A stretch of 64,000 bases of DNA from Bordetella petrii (GTDB lineage Bacteria > Pseudomonadota > Gammaproteobacteria > Burkholderiales > Burkholderiaceae_B). The stretch spans positions 813,163 through 877,162 of the forward strand of contig NZ_JAFMZZ010000004.1 in assembly GCF_017356245.1 (NCBI RefSeq), written 5' to 3'. A program made the translations under genes and the position numbers. This document shows positions 50,105-59,307 of the stretch, in pieces; position 1 is the first letter of the stretch, and each line of letters begins with the position of its first letter. The notes below the pieces were generated by a model, which saw nothing but the letters and a program-made list of their open reading frames with translations, ran no database searches and had not been told where the DNA came from.

Positions 50105-50974
50105 TCAATGCTCCGCGCGTCCGAGCAGGCCCGTAGGCCTGACCACCAGAACCAGGATCACCAGGGCGAATATCAGCATATCGGCCGTGCTGCCGTCGAA
50201 GAACGTGCTGCCCAGGCTTTCCGATATTCCCAGTAGCAGGCTGGCCAGCACGGCCCCGCCGATGCTGCCCAGGCCACCCAGCACGACCACAATGAAAGCC
50301 TTGAAAAGCGGCGCGCCGCCAATGAACGGCGATACAGCGAACACCGGCGCCATCAATGCGCCCGCGATCGCCGCCAGGGCGACGCCCAGGGCGAACCCCA
50401 AGGGGTAGGCCGCGCTGGAACGGATGCCATACGACGACGCGATCTCCATGTCCTGGACAACGGCCCGCAGGGCTCGTCCGGCCCTGCTGTGCATCAGGAA
50501 CACATAAAGCGCCACCAGGACCGCGGCAGAGAACGCCACCACGTACAGCCGGGACAGCGGCATGACGATTTTTCCCAGCGTGACGACGCCTTCGGCGGCC
50601 GGGGGCATGGATTGCGGATCCGGGCCGAAGGCCATCAGCGCTACATTCTGTATGACCATTCCCAGCCCCAGTGTCGCAATCAGCCCGTTCAGCTCGTCGC
50701 CGCGGAAGGGCTTCAGAATCGCCACTTCCAGAATCCAGCCCAGCGCCAGAGTCAGGACAAACGCGGCCAGCACGGACAACATATAGGGCAGCCCCCATTG
50801 CGTCACGCAGATGAACGCAATAAAGGCTCCCAGCATGTAGAACTCGCCGTGCGCGAAGTTGGCGATGCGCATCACGCCGAACACCAGCGTGAAGCCGATG
50901 GCCATCAGCAAATAAAGCAGCCCGATGATCAGCCCGTTGGTCAGCGCCTGGCCCAGCAGAAAGGAGATATCCAC
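50105..50974 (-). CDS. livH: Branched-chain-type ABC transporter permease LivH
   Basis: Permease of 289 aa with about eight helices. LTNGLIIGLLYLLMAIGFTLVFGVMRIANFAHGEFYMLGAFIAF is the LivH signature, and the EAA loop is AGRALRAVVQDMEIASSYGIRSSAAYPLGFALG. It starts 13 bases after the receptor gene and ends one base before livM. Confidence 0.94.
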   Translation of the reverse strand: MDISFLLGQALTNGLIIGLLYLLMAIGFTLVFGVMRIANFAHGEFYMLGAFIAFICVTQWGLPYMLSVLAAFVLTLALGWILEVAILKPFRGDELNGLIATLGLGMVIQNVALMAFGPDPQSMPPAAEGVVTLGKIVMPLSRLYVVAFSAAVLVALYVFLMHSRAGRALRAVVQDMEIASSYGIRSSAAYPLGFALGVALAAIAGALMAPVFAVSPFIGGAPLFKAFIVVVLGGLGSIGGAVLASLLLGISESLGSTFFDGSTADMLIFALVILVLVVRPTGLLGRAEH

Positions 50975-50987
50975 GGCGCGCCCCTTT

Positions 50988-52148
50988 TTATTGGCATCCC
51001 GCCATCGTGCAGCGCGCCCGGATGACTTCCTGGCCGCCGACGACTTCGGAAAGGTAGAACGGCGTATCGGCCTGGTGATTGATTCCGTACATCTGCTGCC
51101 CGGTCCAGCTGGTGTTGCCCAATATGCCCGGATAATCCTTCAGCGATTCGAGCGCCGCGCGCACCTTGTCGGTATCGGCCACCGTTCCCGCTTTTGCCAT
51201 GGCCTGGAACAGCATGTGGGTGCCGTCGTAGAAAGACGGGCTGAAGCCGTTCATCGGCTTGTGGTACTTGTCGGCATAACGCCTGGAATACGCCTTTACC
51301 TTGGGGTCGTCCGGATCGAACTGGGTATAGACGATCATGCCCTCGACCGCCTTGGCGCCCGCCACATTGACGATTTCCGCGGTAGCCGGGCCGCCGCTGC
51401 GTATGAACCTGCCCTTGAACCCCAGTTCGCGCGCCTGCTTGGCGATCAGGCCGGCCGTGGTCGGCGAAATTCCGTTCAATTCGATGGCTTCCACGCCCTT
51501 GGCCATCAGCCGGGTGATCAGCGGCATCATGTCGACGCGGTCCCGATCGAAGAATTCGCTGGCGGCCAGGGGGATGCCCGCGCCGCTGTAGGCCTTGGTG
51601 AGCCATTCATGCTGCTGCTGCCCGGATTCGTCGCTGACGAACAGGCCGCCGACCTTCTTGATGCCAAGGGCGCGTGAAATCCATGCGACCTGCGGGCCAG
51701 CTGTTTCCACGGTGGTAAGCACCGGACGGAAGGTGTAGGGTTTGTCGGCGCCCATCGCCTTGGCCGTAAAGGCCAGGGTCATGATGATGACTTTGTTCTT
51801 TTCCGTAATCGGCTGTATGGCCAGCGCCGGGGCGGACCCTGTCGGGCCGATGATGTATCGCACCTTGTCCTCGAAGATCAGGCGGTTCACCGCCGTCACG
51901 GCTTCGTTGGCCTGGTACTTGTCGTCATAGGCGACGATTTCCACGCGGTACTTTTTGCCGCCGACCTCTAGCCCGCCCTTGGCGTTGACATCATCCGCCG
52001 CGAATTGCGCGGCGTACTGCATGCCCTGGCCCCAGGCGGCGCCGGGGCCGGACAAGGCCAGCACTGCGCCGATCTTCAGCGTTTCCTGGGCGTTGGCCGT
52101 TCCCGTCATGGCCAGCAAGCCGGCCAGAATCAAAGATTCACGCAACAT
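50988..52148 (-). CDS. LIV-type periplasmic receptor 1
   Basis: Periplasmic binding protein of 386 aa. Signal peptide MLRESLILAGLLAMTGTANA, then QETLKIGAVLALSGPGAAWGQGMQYAAQFAADDVNAKGG, the fold of LivJ/LivK-type receptors. It is closely similar over its length to the gene directly upstream (52173-53327), including shared ends RCTMAGCQ and KCTLAACK, so they are tandem paralogues that may give the single permease two ligand specificities. It lies 13 bases before livH. Confidence 0.93.
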   Translation of the reverse strand: MLRESLILAGLLAMTGTANAQETLKIGAVLALSGPGAAWGQGMQYAAQFAADDVNAKGGLEVGGKKYRVEIVAYDDKYQANEAVTAVNRLIFEDKVRYIIGPTGSAPALAIQPITEKNKVIIMTLAFTAKAMGADKPYTFRPVLTTVETAGPQVAWISRALGIKKVGGLFVSDESGQQQHEWLTKAYSGAGIPLAASEFFDRDRVDMMPLITRLMAKGVEAIELNGISPTTAGLIAKQARELGFKGRFIRSGGPATAEIVNVAGAKAVEGMIVYTQFDPDDPKVKAYSRRYADKYHKPMNGFSPSFYDGTHMLFQAMAKAGTVADTDKVRAALESLKDYPGILGNTSWTGQQMYGINHQADTPFYLSEVVGGQEVIRARCTMAGCQ

Positions 52149-52172
52149 GGTTGTCTCCTTTCATGCTTCTAG

Positions 52173-53327
52173 TTATTTGCAGGCGGCCAGCGTGCACTTC
52201 GCAACGATGACTTCCTTGCCCTGGTGGACTTCCGCCACGTAGAAGGGCATGTTCACCTGCCGGTCGATGCCGTAGGCCTCTTTTCCGGTCCAGTTGAGCG
52301 TGCCGAGAATGCCCGGATAGTCGTGCATCGCGGCCAGCGCGTCGGCCACTTTTTTCGTGTCGGTTATGGTTCCCGCCCGGGAAATTGCCTGGAACAGCAT
52401 GTTGGCGCTGTCGTAGTACGAGGGGCTGAACCCGTTCATGGGTTTGTTGTGGGCCTTGCGGTAGCGTTGCGCGTAGTCGGCAACCGCCTGGTTCGATGGA
52501 TCGATCGGCGCGTAGACCACCATGCCCTCGGTAGCCTGCGTTCCCGCGACCTTGACGATTTCGGGCGTGGCGGGGCCGCCGCTGCGGATGATCAGCCCCT
52601 TGAATCCGAGTTCCCGGGCCTGCTTGACGATCAGGCCGGCCGTCGCCGGCGCGTTGCCGTCCAGATCGATCGCATCCACGCCTTGCGCCATCAGCCGGGT
52701 CAGCAGCGGAACCATATCCAGCCGGTCGCGCTCGAACATTTCCTTGGCCGCCAAGGGCACGCCGGCCTTGGTATAGGCGTTCTCGAGGTCGACAACGATC
52801 TTCTGGCCCGTTTCGTCGTTCGGGAACAGGCCGCCCACCTTCTTCAGGCCGTATTTCTTGACGGCCCAGGCGACCTGCACCCCGGCCGTTTCGGATGTCG
52901 TAAGCACCGGCCGGAACGTCAGGGGCTTGTCCGGCCCCAGCGCCAGGGGCGTAAAGGCCATGGTGGTGGTCAATACACCGTGCTTCTCGACAGTAGGCCC
53001 GATTGCCAGGGCGGTCGCCCCGCCCATCGGCCCCATGATGAACTTGACCTTGTCCTCGAAGATCAGCCGGTTGGCGGCGGTCACGGCTTCGCTGGCCTGG
53101 TACTTGTCGTCATAGGCGACCAGCTCGATCTTGTAGGACTTGCCGGCCACCTTCAGGCCGCCCTTGGCGTTGACGTCGTCCGCCGCGAATTGCGTCCCGT
53201 ACAGAATGGCCTGCCCCCAGGGCGCGCCCGGGCCGGAAAGGCTCGCCAGCACGCCGATTTTCAAGGTGTCCTGCGCATGCGCGGAAAACGCCGCGCCGGC
53301 CAGAATCACAAATATCAGTTTTTTCAT
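52173..53327 (-). CDS. LIV-type periplasmic receptor 2
   Basis: Periplasmic binding protein of 384 aa with signal MKKLIFVILAGAAFSAHA and QDTLKIGVLASLSGPGAPWGQAILYGTQFAADDVNAKGGLKVAGK. It is a tandem duplicate of receptor 1 (24 bases apart). The two differ where ligand contacts are expected, for instance ETGQKIVVDLENAY against ESGQQQHEWLTKAY and GPMGGATALA against GPTGSAPALA. The frame is open further upstream, but ATG 53327 begins the signal peptide. It follows the SDR gene after 23 bases. Confidence 0.93.
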   Translation of the reverse strand: MKKLIFVILAGAAFSAHAQDTLKIGVLASLSGPGAPWGQAILYGTQFAADDVNAKGGLKVAGKSYKIELVAYDDKYQASEAVTAANRLIFEDKVKFIMGPMGGATALAIGPTVEKHGVLTTTMAFTPLALGPDKPLTFRPVLTTSETAGVQVAWAVKKYGLKKVGGLFPNDETGQKIVVDLENAYTKAGVPLAAKEMFERDRLDMVPLLTRLMAQGVDAIDLDGNAPATAGLIVKQARELGFKGLIIRSGGPATPEIVKVAGTQATEGMVVYAPIDPSNQAVADYAQRYRKAHNKPMNGFSPSYYDSANMLFQAISRAGTITDTKKVADALAAMHDYPGILGTLNWTGKEAYGIDRQVNMPFYVAEVHQGKEVIVAKCTLAACK

Positions 53328-53350
53328 TGTCTCCGTCTCCTTCCCTTCTT

Positions 53351-54118
53351 CTAGTTTGATAAAACCGCCGCGACTGAACCTCCATCGACGGGAATGACCG
53401 TGCCCGTCACATAGCGCGACTCGTCGCCAAGCAGGAAGCGGATCACCGAGGTCACATCGGACGGCTGCGCCACGCGGCCCAGGGGCGAAACGCCCGACAC
53501 CCGATAGCCGCTGGTGGCCGCGTCGGCTATCAATTTGTGCACCAGCGGGGTATTCACGGTTGCCGGGGCCACGGCATTCACCAGGATGGACTGGCTCGCC
53601 AGCTCCACGGCAAGCACCCTGGCGAGGTAGGTCAATGCGACTTTCGACGCCGCATAGGCGCCGCCGCCCGTCTTGGGCCGCAGCGCCGCGGCAGAGGCCA
53701 CGAACACCACCCGGGCCGGCGCATCCTGCGTTGCTGCGCTCTTCAGCAGGGGATAGGCGGCTTTTGCCGCCAGCCAGCATCCCTTGGTGTTGATGTCGAA
53801 CAACGCGTCGTAATCGGCCTCTGAAAGTTCCATCAAGGCGCCGGTCCGGAATACGCCGGCCGAACACACCAGCACGTCCACCGCTGCCGTCGCGGCGCTG
53901 ACGTGTTCAAAGGCCCGGGTCATGGAAGCGCTGCTCGAAGCATCGCACGCAATCGGCACGAATTTGCCCGAAGCGCCTTTGGCGCTTTCCGCCATCCGCC
54001 GCAATCTCTGCTCGTCCCGGTCCAGCCCGAAGACCGTATAGCCGCGCTCGAACAAATCCCGGCAGCAATCCGCCCCGATGCCCGAGGCGGCGCCCGTGAC
54101 CACCGCATGCTTGCCCAT
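53351..54118 (-). CDS. SDR family oxidoreductase
   Basis: Classical short-chain dehydrogenase of 255 aa. Motifs: TGAASGIGAD (TGxxxGxG), the CSAG equivalent of NNAG in VLVCSAGVF, catalytic FVASAAALRPKTGGGAYAASK with YxxxK, and the end GDESRYVTGTVIPVDGGSVA. I start at ATG 54118 because AGGAG lies nine bases before it; ATG 54127 is directly against that site and too close. It probably oxidises a secondary alcohol in the pathway; cofactor preference is not clear. It lies 25 bases after the second beta-hydroxyacid dehydrogenase gene. Confidence 0.9.
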   Translation of the reverse strand: MGKHAVVTGAASGIGADCCRDLFERGYTVFGLDRDEQRLRRMAESAKGASGKFVPIACDASSSASMTRAFEHVSAATAAVDVLVCSAGVFRTGALMELSEADYDALFDINTKGCWLAAKAAYPLLKSAATQDAPARVVFVASAAALRPKTGGGAYAASKVALTYLARVLAVELASQSILVNAVAPATVNTPLVHKLIADAATSGYRVSGVSPLGRVAQPSDVTSVIRFLLGDESRYVTGTVIPVDGGSVAAVLSN

Positions 54119-54143
54119 TGCCGTCATCTCCTGGTTGCCATGT

Positions 54144-55040
54144 TTATTTCCCGGCCTGCCGCCGCACCCTGTCCCGGTACATGGCCAGTAGCGCCACCGC
54201 GTCTTTTCCCCCGTACCCTTCTTCCAGGGCCTGGCCGAAGAGGCTGCGCACCAAGGTGGCCGCGGGAACCTGCACACCCAGTTCCCGGGCCATCGACAAC
54301 CCCAGCGCCAGATCCTTTTCCGCCAATTCCAGCTTGAAACGAGGCTCGAAATCTCCCATCAGCGCGGGCGGAAAGCGCTTGGTAAAAGTCATCGAGCGGC
54401 CGCCGCTTTCCGACAGCACGTCGAACAGGGTCGCCGAGTCCACGCCCAGGGCTTCGCCCAGCGAGAAGGCCTCGCAGGCCACCAGCAGGTTGCCCATCGC
54501 CATGGTGTTATTGATGACTTTGACCACCTTGGCCGTTCCCACCTCTCCCGTGTGCCGGATCGTCGGGCCCAAGGCCTCCAGCAGGGGGCGCGCCTGCGCC
54601 AGCACCGCGGCCTCGCCGCCCGCCATGACAATGAGCCTGCCCGCGCGCGCCTCGACGGGGCCGCCGCTGACTGGACAGTCCAGCACCTTCAGCCCGCGCT
54701 GCACGGCGCGGCTGGCGACTTCCCGCATCGCGGACGGCTCTATCGTGCTCAGGTCGATCAGGGTCGCGCCGGCGTCCGCCAGCTCGATCATTCCTTCTTT
54801 GCCCAGCCAGCTTTGCCTGACGCAGGCCCCGTTCGGCAGGCTGCTCAGCACATAGGCGCGCCCCTGCAGCGCCTCGGCCAGCGTCGACCCGGCCGTCACG
54901 CCTTGCGACGCGAGCCGCTTGCGCGTGGCCGGATCGATGTCCCAACCCATGACATCGAATCCCTTTTCCCGCAGGTTGAGTGCCATGGCCGAGCCCATCT
55001 GGCCCAGGCCGACCACCGCCACGGTCTGCTTGCCCATCAT
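54144..55040 (-). CDS. Beta-hydroxyacid dehydrogenase 2
   Basis: NAD(P)-dependent dehydrogenase of 298 aa. VAVVGLGQMGSAMALNLREKGFDV is the dinucleotide site, DCPVSGGPVEARAGRL is the substrate motif in its normal form, and KVVKVINNTMAMGN carries the catalytic lysine. It contrasts with dehydrogenase 1, whose motif is changed, so the two likely act on different acids. ATG 55040 overlaps the upstream epimerase stop (ATGA); the next codon is also ATG. Confidence 0.92.
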   Translation of the reverse strand: MMGKQTVAVVGLGQMGSAMALNLREKGFDVMGWDIDPATRKRLASQGVTAGSTLAEALQGRAYVLSSLPNGACVRQSWLGKEGMIELADAGATLIDLSTIEPSAMREVASRAVQRGLKVLDCPVSGGPVEARAGRLIVMAGGEAAVLAQARPLLEALGPTIRHTGEVGTAKVVKVINNTMAMGNLLVACEAFSLGEALGVDSATLFDVLSESGGRSMTFTKRFPPALMGDFEPRFKLELAEKDLALGLSMARELGVQVPAATLVRSLFGQALEEGYGGKDAVALLAMYRDRVRRQAGK

Positions 55041-56035
55041 CCGCCCCTCTTGGCCGCATCCCGCTGTTCGCACCAGGCCACCAGGCGGCGAATGCCTTCT
55101 TCAAGCGACACCTCGGGTTCCCATCCCAGCAGGCGGCCGATTTTTTCCCGGCTGAAGGCCAGGTGCGTACCCACCGAGGCGCGTACCGCCGCCGTCGGCG
55201 TGCGGTATTCAGGCTTCAGGTCGGATTTCATGACCTTCAGCAGCGTGGCCACCACATCGTTCAAGCTTGTGGCGACGCCGGTGCACACGTTCATGCTTTC
55301 GCCGGACACGCCGGACTCCATGGCCAGCACGTTGGCCCGAGCCACATCCGCAACGTGGATGTAGTCGTGGACCTCCCTGCCGTCGTCCGGAATGACGGGG
55401 CGTTCTCCCCGCTTGATCCTGTCGTAGTTCTCGACGATGTACAGGGCGTTGACGCCGCGGTAATGCTGGCGTTCGCCGTAGACCGTGGCATAGCGCAGCG
55501 AAACCGTCTGCAGCCCGTGCTTCTGGTGGTAATGCCTGCCCAGGTGCTCGCCGATCAGCTTGGATGCCGAGTACAGCGCCGCCGCGGGCTGGAACGGCGC
55601 CAGATTGGACGCCGTGGTTTCGTCCATAACGCCCGGAACGGGTTCGCCATAGACTGCGGTAGATGACGAGAAAACCGTCTTCTGCACTCCTTGGTAGCGG
55701 CAGGCCTCCAGGACGTTGTTCTGGCCTTGCACATTCACCGTGAGGCCCAGCGCGGGGTTTTGCGACAGCGGCAAGGTAAGGAAAGCCGCAACGGAAAACA
55801 CGCCTTGCGCGCCCTCGAAGGCGTCATAAAGTTCGCCGACTCGAAGAATGTCTCCCCGCACCACCTCGATCCGGGAATCCTTGAGCAGATCTCCGACTGT
55901 TTCCGGCGTGCTCAGGGAATAGTTGTCGAACAGGGTGACATGTTGCGCGCCGCGCGACAGCAGCACTTCGGTAATGTGCGAGCCAATCAGGCTGACTCCG
56001 CCGGTGATGACGAACCGGCTTCCAGAAATTTTCAT
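55037..56035 (-). CDS. NAD-dependent epimerase/dehydratase family protein
   Basis: An extended SDR of 332 aa. FVITGGVSLIGSHITEVLLSRGAQHVTLFDNYS is the nucleotide site and SSSTAVYGEPVPG with LYSASKLIGEHLGRHYHQ gives the S..YxxxK catalytic set. The end LGWEPEVSLEEGIRRLVAWC is family-typical. Relatives are UDP-glucose 4-epimerase-like, but no sugar-nucleotide gene is near. In this setting it may oxidise an acid or a sugar lactone, such as a uronate-dehydrogenase-like role. It overlaps dehydrogenase 2 and lies 37 bases after BUG receptor 5. Confidence 0.88.
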   Translation of the reverse strand: MKISGSRFVITGGVSLIGSHITEVLLSRGAQHVTLFDNYSLSTPETVGDLLKDSRIEVVRGDILRVGELYDAFEGAQGVFSVAAFLTLPLSQNPALGLTVNVQGQNNVLEACRYQGVQKTVFSSSTAVYGEPVPGVMDETTASNLAPFQPAAALYSASKLIGEHLGRHYHQKHGLQTVSLRYATVYGERQHYRGVNALYIVENYDRIKRGERPVIPDDGREVHDYIHVADVARANVLAMESGVSGESMNVCTGVATSLNDVVATLLKVMKSDLKPEYRTPTAAVRASVGTHLAFSREKIGRLLGWEPEVSLEEGIRRLVAWCEQRDAAKRGG

Positions 56036-56072
56036 GGCCTTGATCCTGTTTTCGTGGTTTCCGGCAGCGGCC

Positions 56073-57035
56073 TCAGCCCTGGGGAGTGATCCCGGCCTTG
56101 CGGATCATTGCGCCCCAATTGGCGATTTCGCTCTTGAGAAATTCCCCGAACTCGTCTGGCGTGGACAGCTTCACTTGCAGGCCGTGGCTTGCGTATTTGC
56201 CTTGCAGCTTCTTGCTGGCCAGCGCGTGTTTCAGCGATGTCGAAAGCCGCTCGACCACCGGCTTCGGCATGCCCGCGGGGCCGCCCATGGCGAACCAGAC
56301 CACCAGCTGATAGCCAGGCGCGCCGGATTCATTGATGGCCGGAATGTCGGGCACTATCGGGAACCGCGACGCCGTCGTGACCCCCAGCGCCTTCAGTTTT
56401 CCGCCCTGGATCTGCGGCACGGCCAGGGACAGGTCGACGAACATGAAATCCACTTGCCGGGACATCACGTCCGTCAGGGCTTGCGGCGACCCCTTGTACG
56501 CCACGCCGATCGTCTCGATGCCTCCCATGTCCACCAGTTTCGCGGCCGCGACCTGCGCGCTTCCCGAGCCGTAGGCATAGGTCAGCTTGCCCGGCTCTTT
56601 GCGCCCGAGTTCATACAGTTCTTTCGTATTGTTCGGTTCGAACTGAGGGGCCGCCACCAGCACGATGGGCGACTCCGCGATCATGCCGATGGGGGTCAGG
56701 TCGCGCAGCGGGTCATAGGGCAGCTTCTTGAACAGCGTGACATTGCTGGCGCCGGTGGTCACGCCCAGCATGACCAGGGTGTAGCCGTCCGGCGGCGCGT
56801 CCACGGCCGCCTTGACGCCGATGATGCCCTGCGCGCCGGGCTTGTTGTCCACCACGATGGGCTGGCGCAGGTCTTTCGCCATTTCTTCCGCCAGTTCCCT
56901 TGCCACGGTATCCGTGCCGCTGCCCGCGGGGAAAGGAACAATGAGCTTGATGGGACGATCGGGATAGTCCGCCCGGGCGGCCAAAGGCAAAGCCAATGCC
57001 AGGGTGCAGCAAAGCGCAAAAGCCAACTTTTTCAT
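56073..57035 (-). CDS. BUG/TctC family periplasmic receptor 5
   Basis: Periplasmic organic-acid receptor of 320 aa with signal MKKLAFALCCTLALALPLAARA. Loops: PDRPIKLIVPFPAGSGTDTVARELAEEM (with SGT in place of the usual GGS/T) and DNKPGAQGIIGVKAAVDAPPDGYTL. It is 48 bases downstream of lactonase 2, so receptor and lactonase likely serve one substrate. Confidence 0.92.
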   Translation of the reverse strand: MKKLAFALCCTLALALPLAARADYPDRPIKLIVPFPAGSGTDTVARELAEEMAKDLRQPIVVDNKPGAQGIIGVKAAVDAPPDGYTLVMLGVTTGASNVTLFKKLPYDPLRDLTPIGMIAESPIVLVAAPQFEPNNTKELYELGRKEPGKLTYAYGSGSAQVAAAKLVDMGGIETIGVAYKGSPQALTDVMSRQVDFMFVDLSLAVPQIQGGKLKALGVTTASRFPIVPDIPAINESGAPGYQLVVWFAMGGPAGMPKPVVERLSTSLKHALASKKLQGKYASHGLQVKLSTPDEFGEFLKSEIANWGAMIRKAGITPQG

Positions 57036-57083
57036 CGCATGTCTCCTGATTCTTATGGTTGATGGTCCATCCGGACGCGGCGG

Positions 57084-57905
57084 CTACTGTGGCTTGGGCG
57101 GCACATCCAGCCTTGCCACGATTCCGGCCAGTTCCCGGCTTGCGGGCGGGTACTTGTCCATCACCAGCGGGTCATGGCCGGGGATGATGTGGTCGGGCGA
57201 CCGGGCCAGCGCCTCGATGCGCGCGTAGCCCTGGAACAGGTCGCCCATGTGGAACACCAGCGTGAAGCCGCGGCGCTGGCGGATATGCTCGTAGAAGTGG
57301 CTGGCGTCGGACGCCAGCACCATCCAGCCGCGCGCCGTGTGCACGCGCACCACCTGCATCCCGGCCGTGTGGCCGCCCACGCGGTGCACACTGATGCCCG
57401 GCGCGATTTCCGCGTCGCCGTCGTGAAACGCGACCCGGTTGCCGTAGGCCAGCCGGATCAGGCCCGCCACGTGGTCGGGTTCGTATGCCCGGTTGTGCGC
57501 CGCGCAGGCCATGTGCCGGCCGGTTGCGTAGTCCATCTCGGCGTCTTGCAAATGGAAGCGTGCATTGGGCCAGGCGTCGAATGTGCCGACGTGGTCGTTG
57601 TGCATGTGGGTGATGACGATGTTGCGCACATCGGCCGCCTGGATGCCGATCAGCGCCAGGGCCTGGACGGGGGTGCGCAGCAGGGTGCGGTGGCGCTTGT
57701 CGGCCATGTCCTGGAAGAAACCGGTGTCCACCAGCACCAGGCGGTCGCGGTTGCGCACGACCCAGACGTAGTAATCCAGCGGCATGGGCGCATCATGGGG
57801 GTCGCCTCCCACGAAGTTGGCCGAACGCCGGGCCGGGCGCGTCGCGTACTTCAGCGCGTACACCTCGTACACGGGCAGCTCGGCGGCCGTCTGGATCATG
57901 GCCAT
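57084..57905 (-). CDS. Metallo-beta-lactamase-fold lactonase 2
   Basis: Zinc hydrolase of 273 aa, a paralogue of 45928 and 60754. ELPVYEVYALKYATRPARRSANFVGGDPHDAPMPLDYYVWVV is the shared N-terminus, IVITHMHNDHVGTFD the metal site, and SPDHIIPGHDPLVMDKYPP the conserved end. The second histidine-containing triplet reads THMHNDH. One base separates it from the upstream MmgE gene and 48 bases from the downstream BUG receptor. ATG 57899 is an alternative start. Confidence 0.9.
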   Translation of the reverse strand: MAMIQTAAELPVYEVYALKYATRPARRSANFVGGDPHDAPMPLDYYVWVVRNRDRLVLVDTGFFQDMADKRHRTLLRTPVQALALIGIQAADVRNIVITHMHNDHVGTFDAWPNARFHLQDAEMDYATGRHMACAAHNRAYEPDHVAGLIRLAYGNRVAFHDGDAEIAPGISVHRVGGHTAGMQVVRVHTARGWMVLASDASHFYEHIRQRRGFTLVFHMGDLFQGYARIEALARSPDHIIPGHDPLVMDKYPPASRELAGIVARLDVPPKPQ

Positions 57906-57906
57906 G

Positions 57907-59259
57907 TCAGTTTCCCGCCGGCGCCAGCAGGCGCATCAGCAGGCCGATGTCCTGGCATTGTTCGATGTCCGCCACCATCTCGGCCGCTTCGGCCGCGCGC
58001 GACGCGCCGATCACCGGAATGGCCAGGCTGTCGAACTTGGCGCGCAGTTCGTCGTCGGACATGGAGTTCTGGATAGACCCCTTGGGGTAGTCGATCTGCG
58101 ACACGTAGCGGGCGCCGTCTTCCATTTCCACCGTCAGCCTGCACGACACGCCGCGCGGCAGGGTGTCGTCCACCGTGATCTGCAGCATTTCCGAAAGCCT
58201 TGCCAGCATGGGCTCTTTCAGGCGCGCATTGTTGTACTGCGCAAACAATGCCTGGCCGTCGGTAAAGGCAACCGCCACCGAATACGGCAGGCTGACCTGC
58301 GCTTCGTGATAGGTCTTGGGCCGGGCGTTCTGGTGGTACAGCGCCCAGTCGGAATGGCGCGCCATGGTCATGCTCTTGATGCGGGCCAGGTCGGGCGCGT
58401 ACTTCTTGCGGATATCCAGCGCGCAGTCGATGGCGTTGTGGATCGGGCGGGCGCACGAATAGGGCTTGAACTCGATGTCCAGCTGGTAGGGCCGGTCCAG
58501 GCCCAGTATCAGCTGGGCGGGGTCGTTGGTATCGGTAAAGGCTTTCAGCCAGCCACGCTCGCCCTCGAAGATGGTGGCCGCGCCCGTGAAACCCAGGTTG
58601 GCCATGACGGCGGCGGTGACGCCGCTGCGCGCGGCCGGGCCAGGGTTGAAGCGCTTCTGCATCGAGGGGCCGTACATTTCCATCAGGCCGCCCGACTGCG
58701 CGCCGGCCAGGCCCAGCGACGACACGATCTGCTCTTCTGTGTTGCCCAGCAGCAGGCCCGAGGCGACCGTGGCGCCGAAGATGCCGCAAGCGGGCGTGGT
58801 GTGGTAGGCGCGATTGCGCAGAGAATTATTGGCCGCCTTGCTCAGGCGTTCCATCATTTCGCAGCCGGCCGCCAGGGCGGCCAGCAGGGCGCGGCCGCCC
58901 TGGCCTGTCTGCTCGGCCGTGGCCAGTGCCGCCGAATACACGGGCGGACTGAAGTGGAACAGCGCCAACACGTCGATATCGTCCAGTTCGACGCTGTGGG
59001 AAGAAATCGCATTGGCCAGCGCGGCCTGCATGGCCGGCACGCGCCGTCCGTCGCCGATCAGGGTAGCCTGTTCAAAGCCGCCGGCGCAGGCGGCGAATTC
59101 GCGCGCGACCTTGCCGCTGCCGGTCTGGCTGCCGGCCACGCCCACGCCCAGGTAGTCCAGCAGCAGGCGCTTGACGGCCTTGCGGGTGGCCGGCGTCAGC
59201 GCGTCGTAGTTGAATTTGGCGAAGTGCGAGGCGAGTTGTTCAGCGATGGTTTGTGCCAT
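57907..59259 (-). CDS. MmgE/PrpD family protein 2
   Basis: Cytoplasmic protein of 450 aa. TPATRKAVKRLLLDYLGVGVAGSQTGSGKVAREF, ANAISSHSVELDDIDVLALFHFSPPVYSAALATAEQ (with D-D motif), and the central GIFGATVASGLLLGNTEEQIVSSLGLAGAQSGGLMEMYGPSMQKRFNPGPAARSGV show the family's helical active-site region. Reaction unknown: dehydratase, decarboxylase or epimerase of a small poly-acid. It lies one base before lactonase 2 and 48 bases after MmgE/PrpD protein 3. Confidence 0.9.
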   Translation of the reverse strand: MAQTIAEQLASHFAKFNYDALTPATRKAVKRLLLDYLGVGVAGSQTGSGKVAREFAACAGGFEQATLIGDGRRVPAMQAALANAISSHSVELDDIDVLALFHFSPPVYSAALATAEQTGQGGRALLAALAAGCEMMERLSKAANNSLRNRAYHTTPACGIFGATVASGLLLGNTEEQIVSSLGLAGAQSGGLMEMYGPSMQKRFNPGPAARSGVTAAVMANLGFTGAATIFEGERGWLKAFTDTNDPAQLILGLDRPYQLDIEFKPYSCARPIHNAIDCALDIRKKYAPDLARIKSMTMARHSDWALYHQNARPKTYHEAQVSLPYSVAVAFTDGQALFAQYNNARLKEPMLARLSEMLQITVDDTLPRGVSCRLTVEMEDGARYVSQIDYPKGSIQNSMSDDELRAKFDSLAIPVIGASRAAEAAEMVADIEQCQDIGLLMRLLAPAGN

Positions 59260-59307
59260 GGTGGTGTCGTGGATGCGTTGAAAGGCCGGGTCGGGAAAAG
59301 GAAAGCG

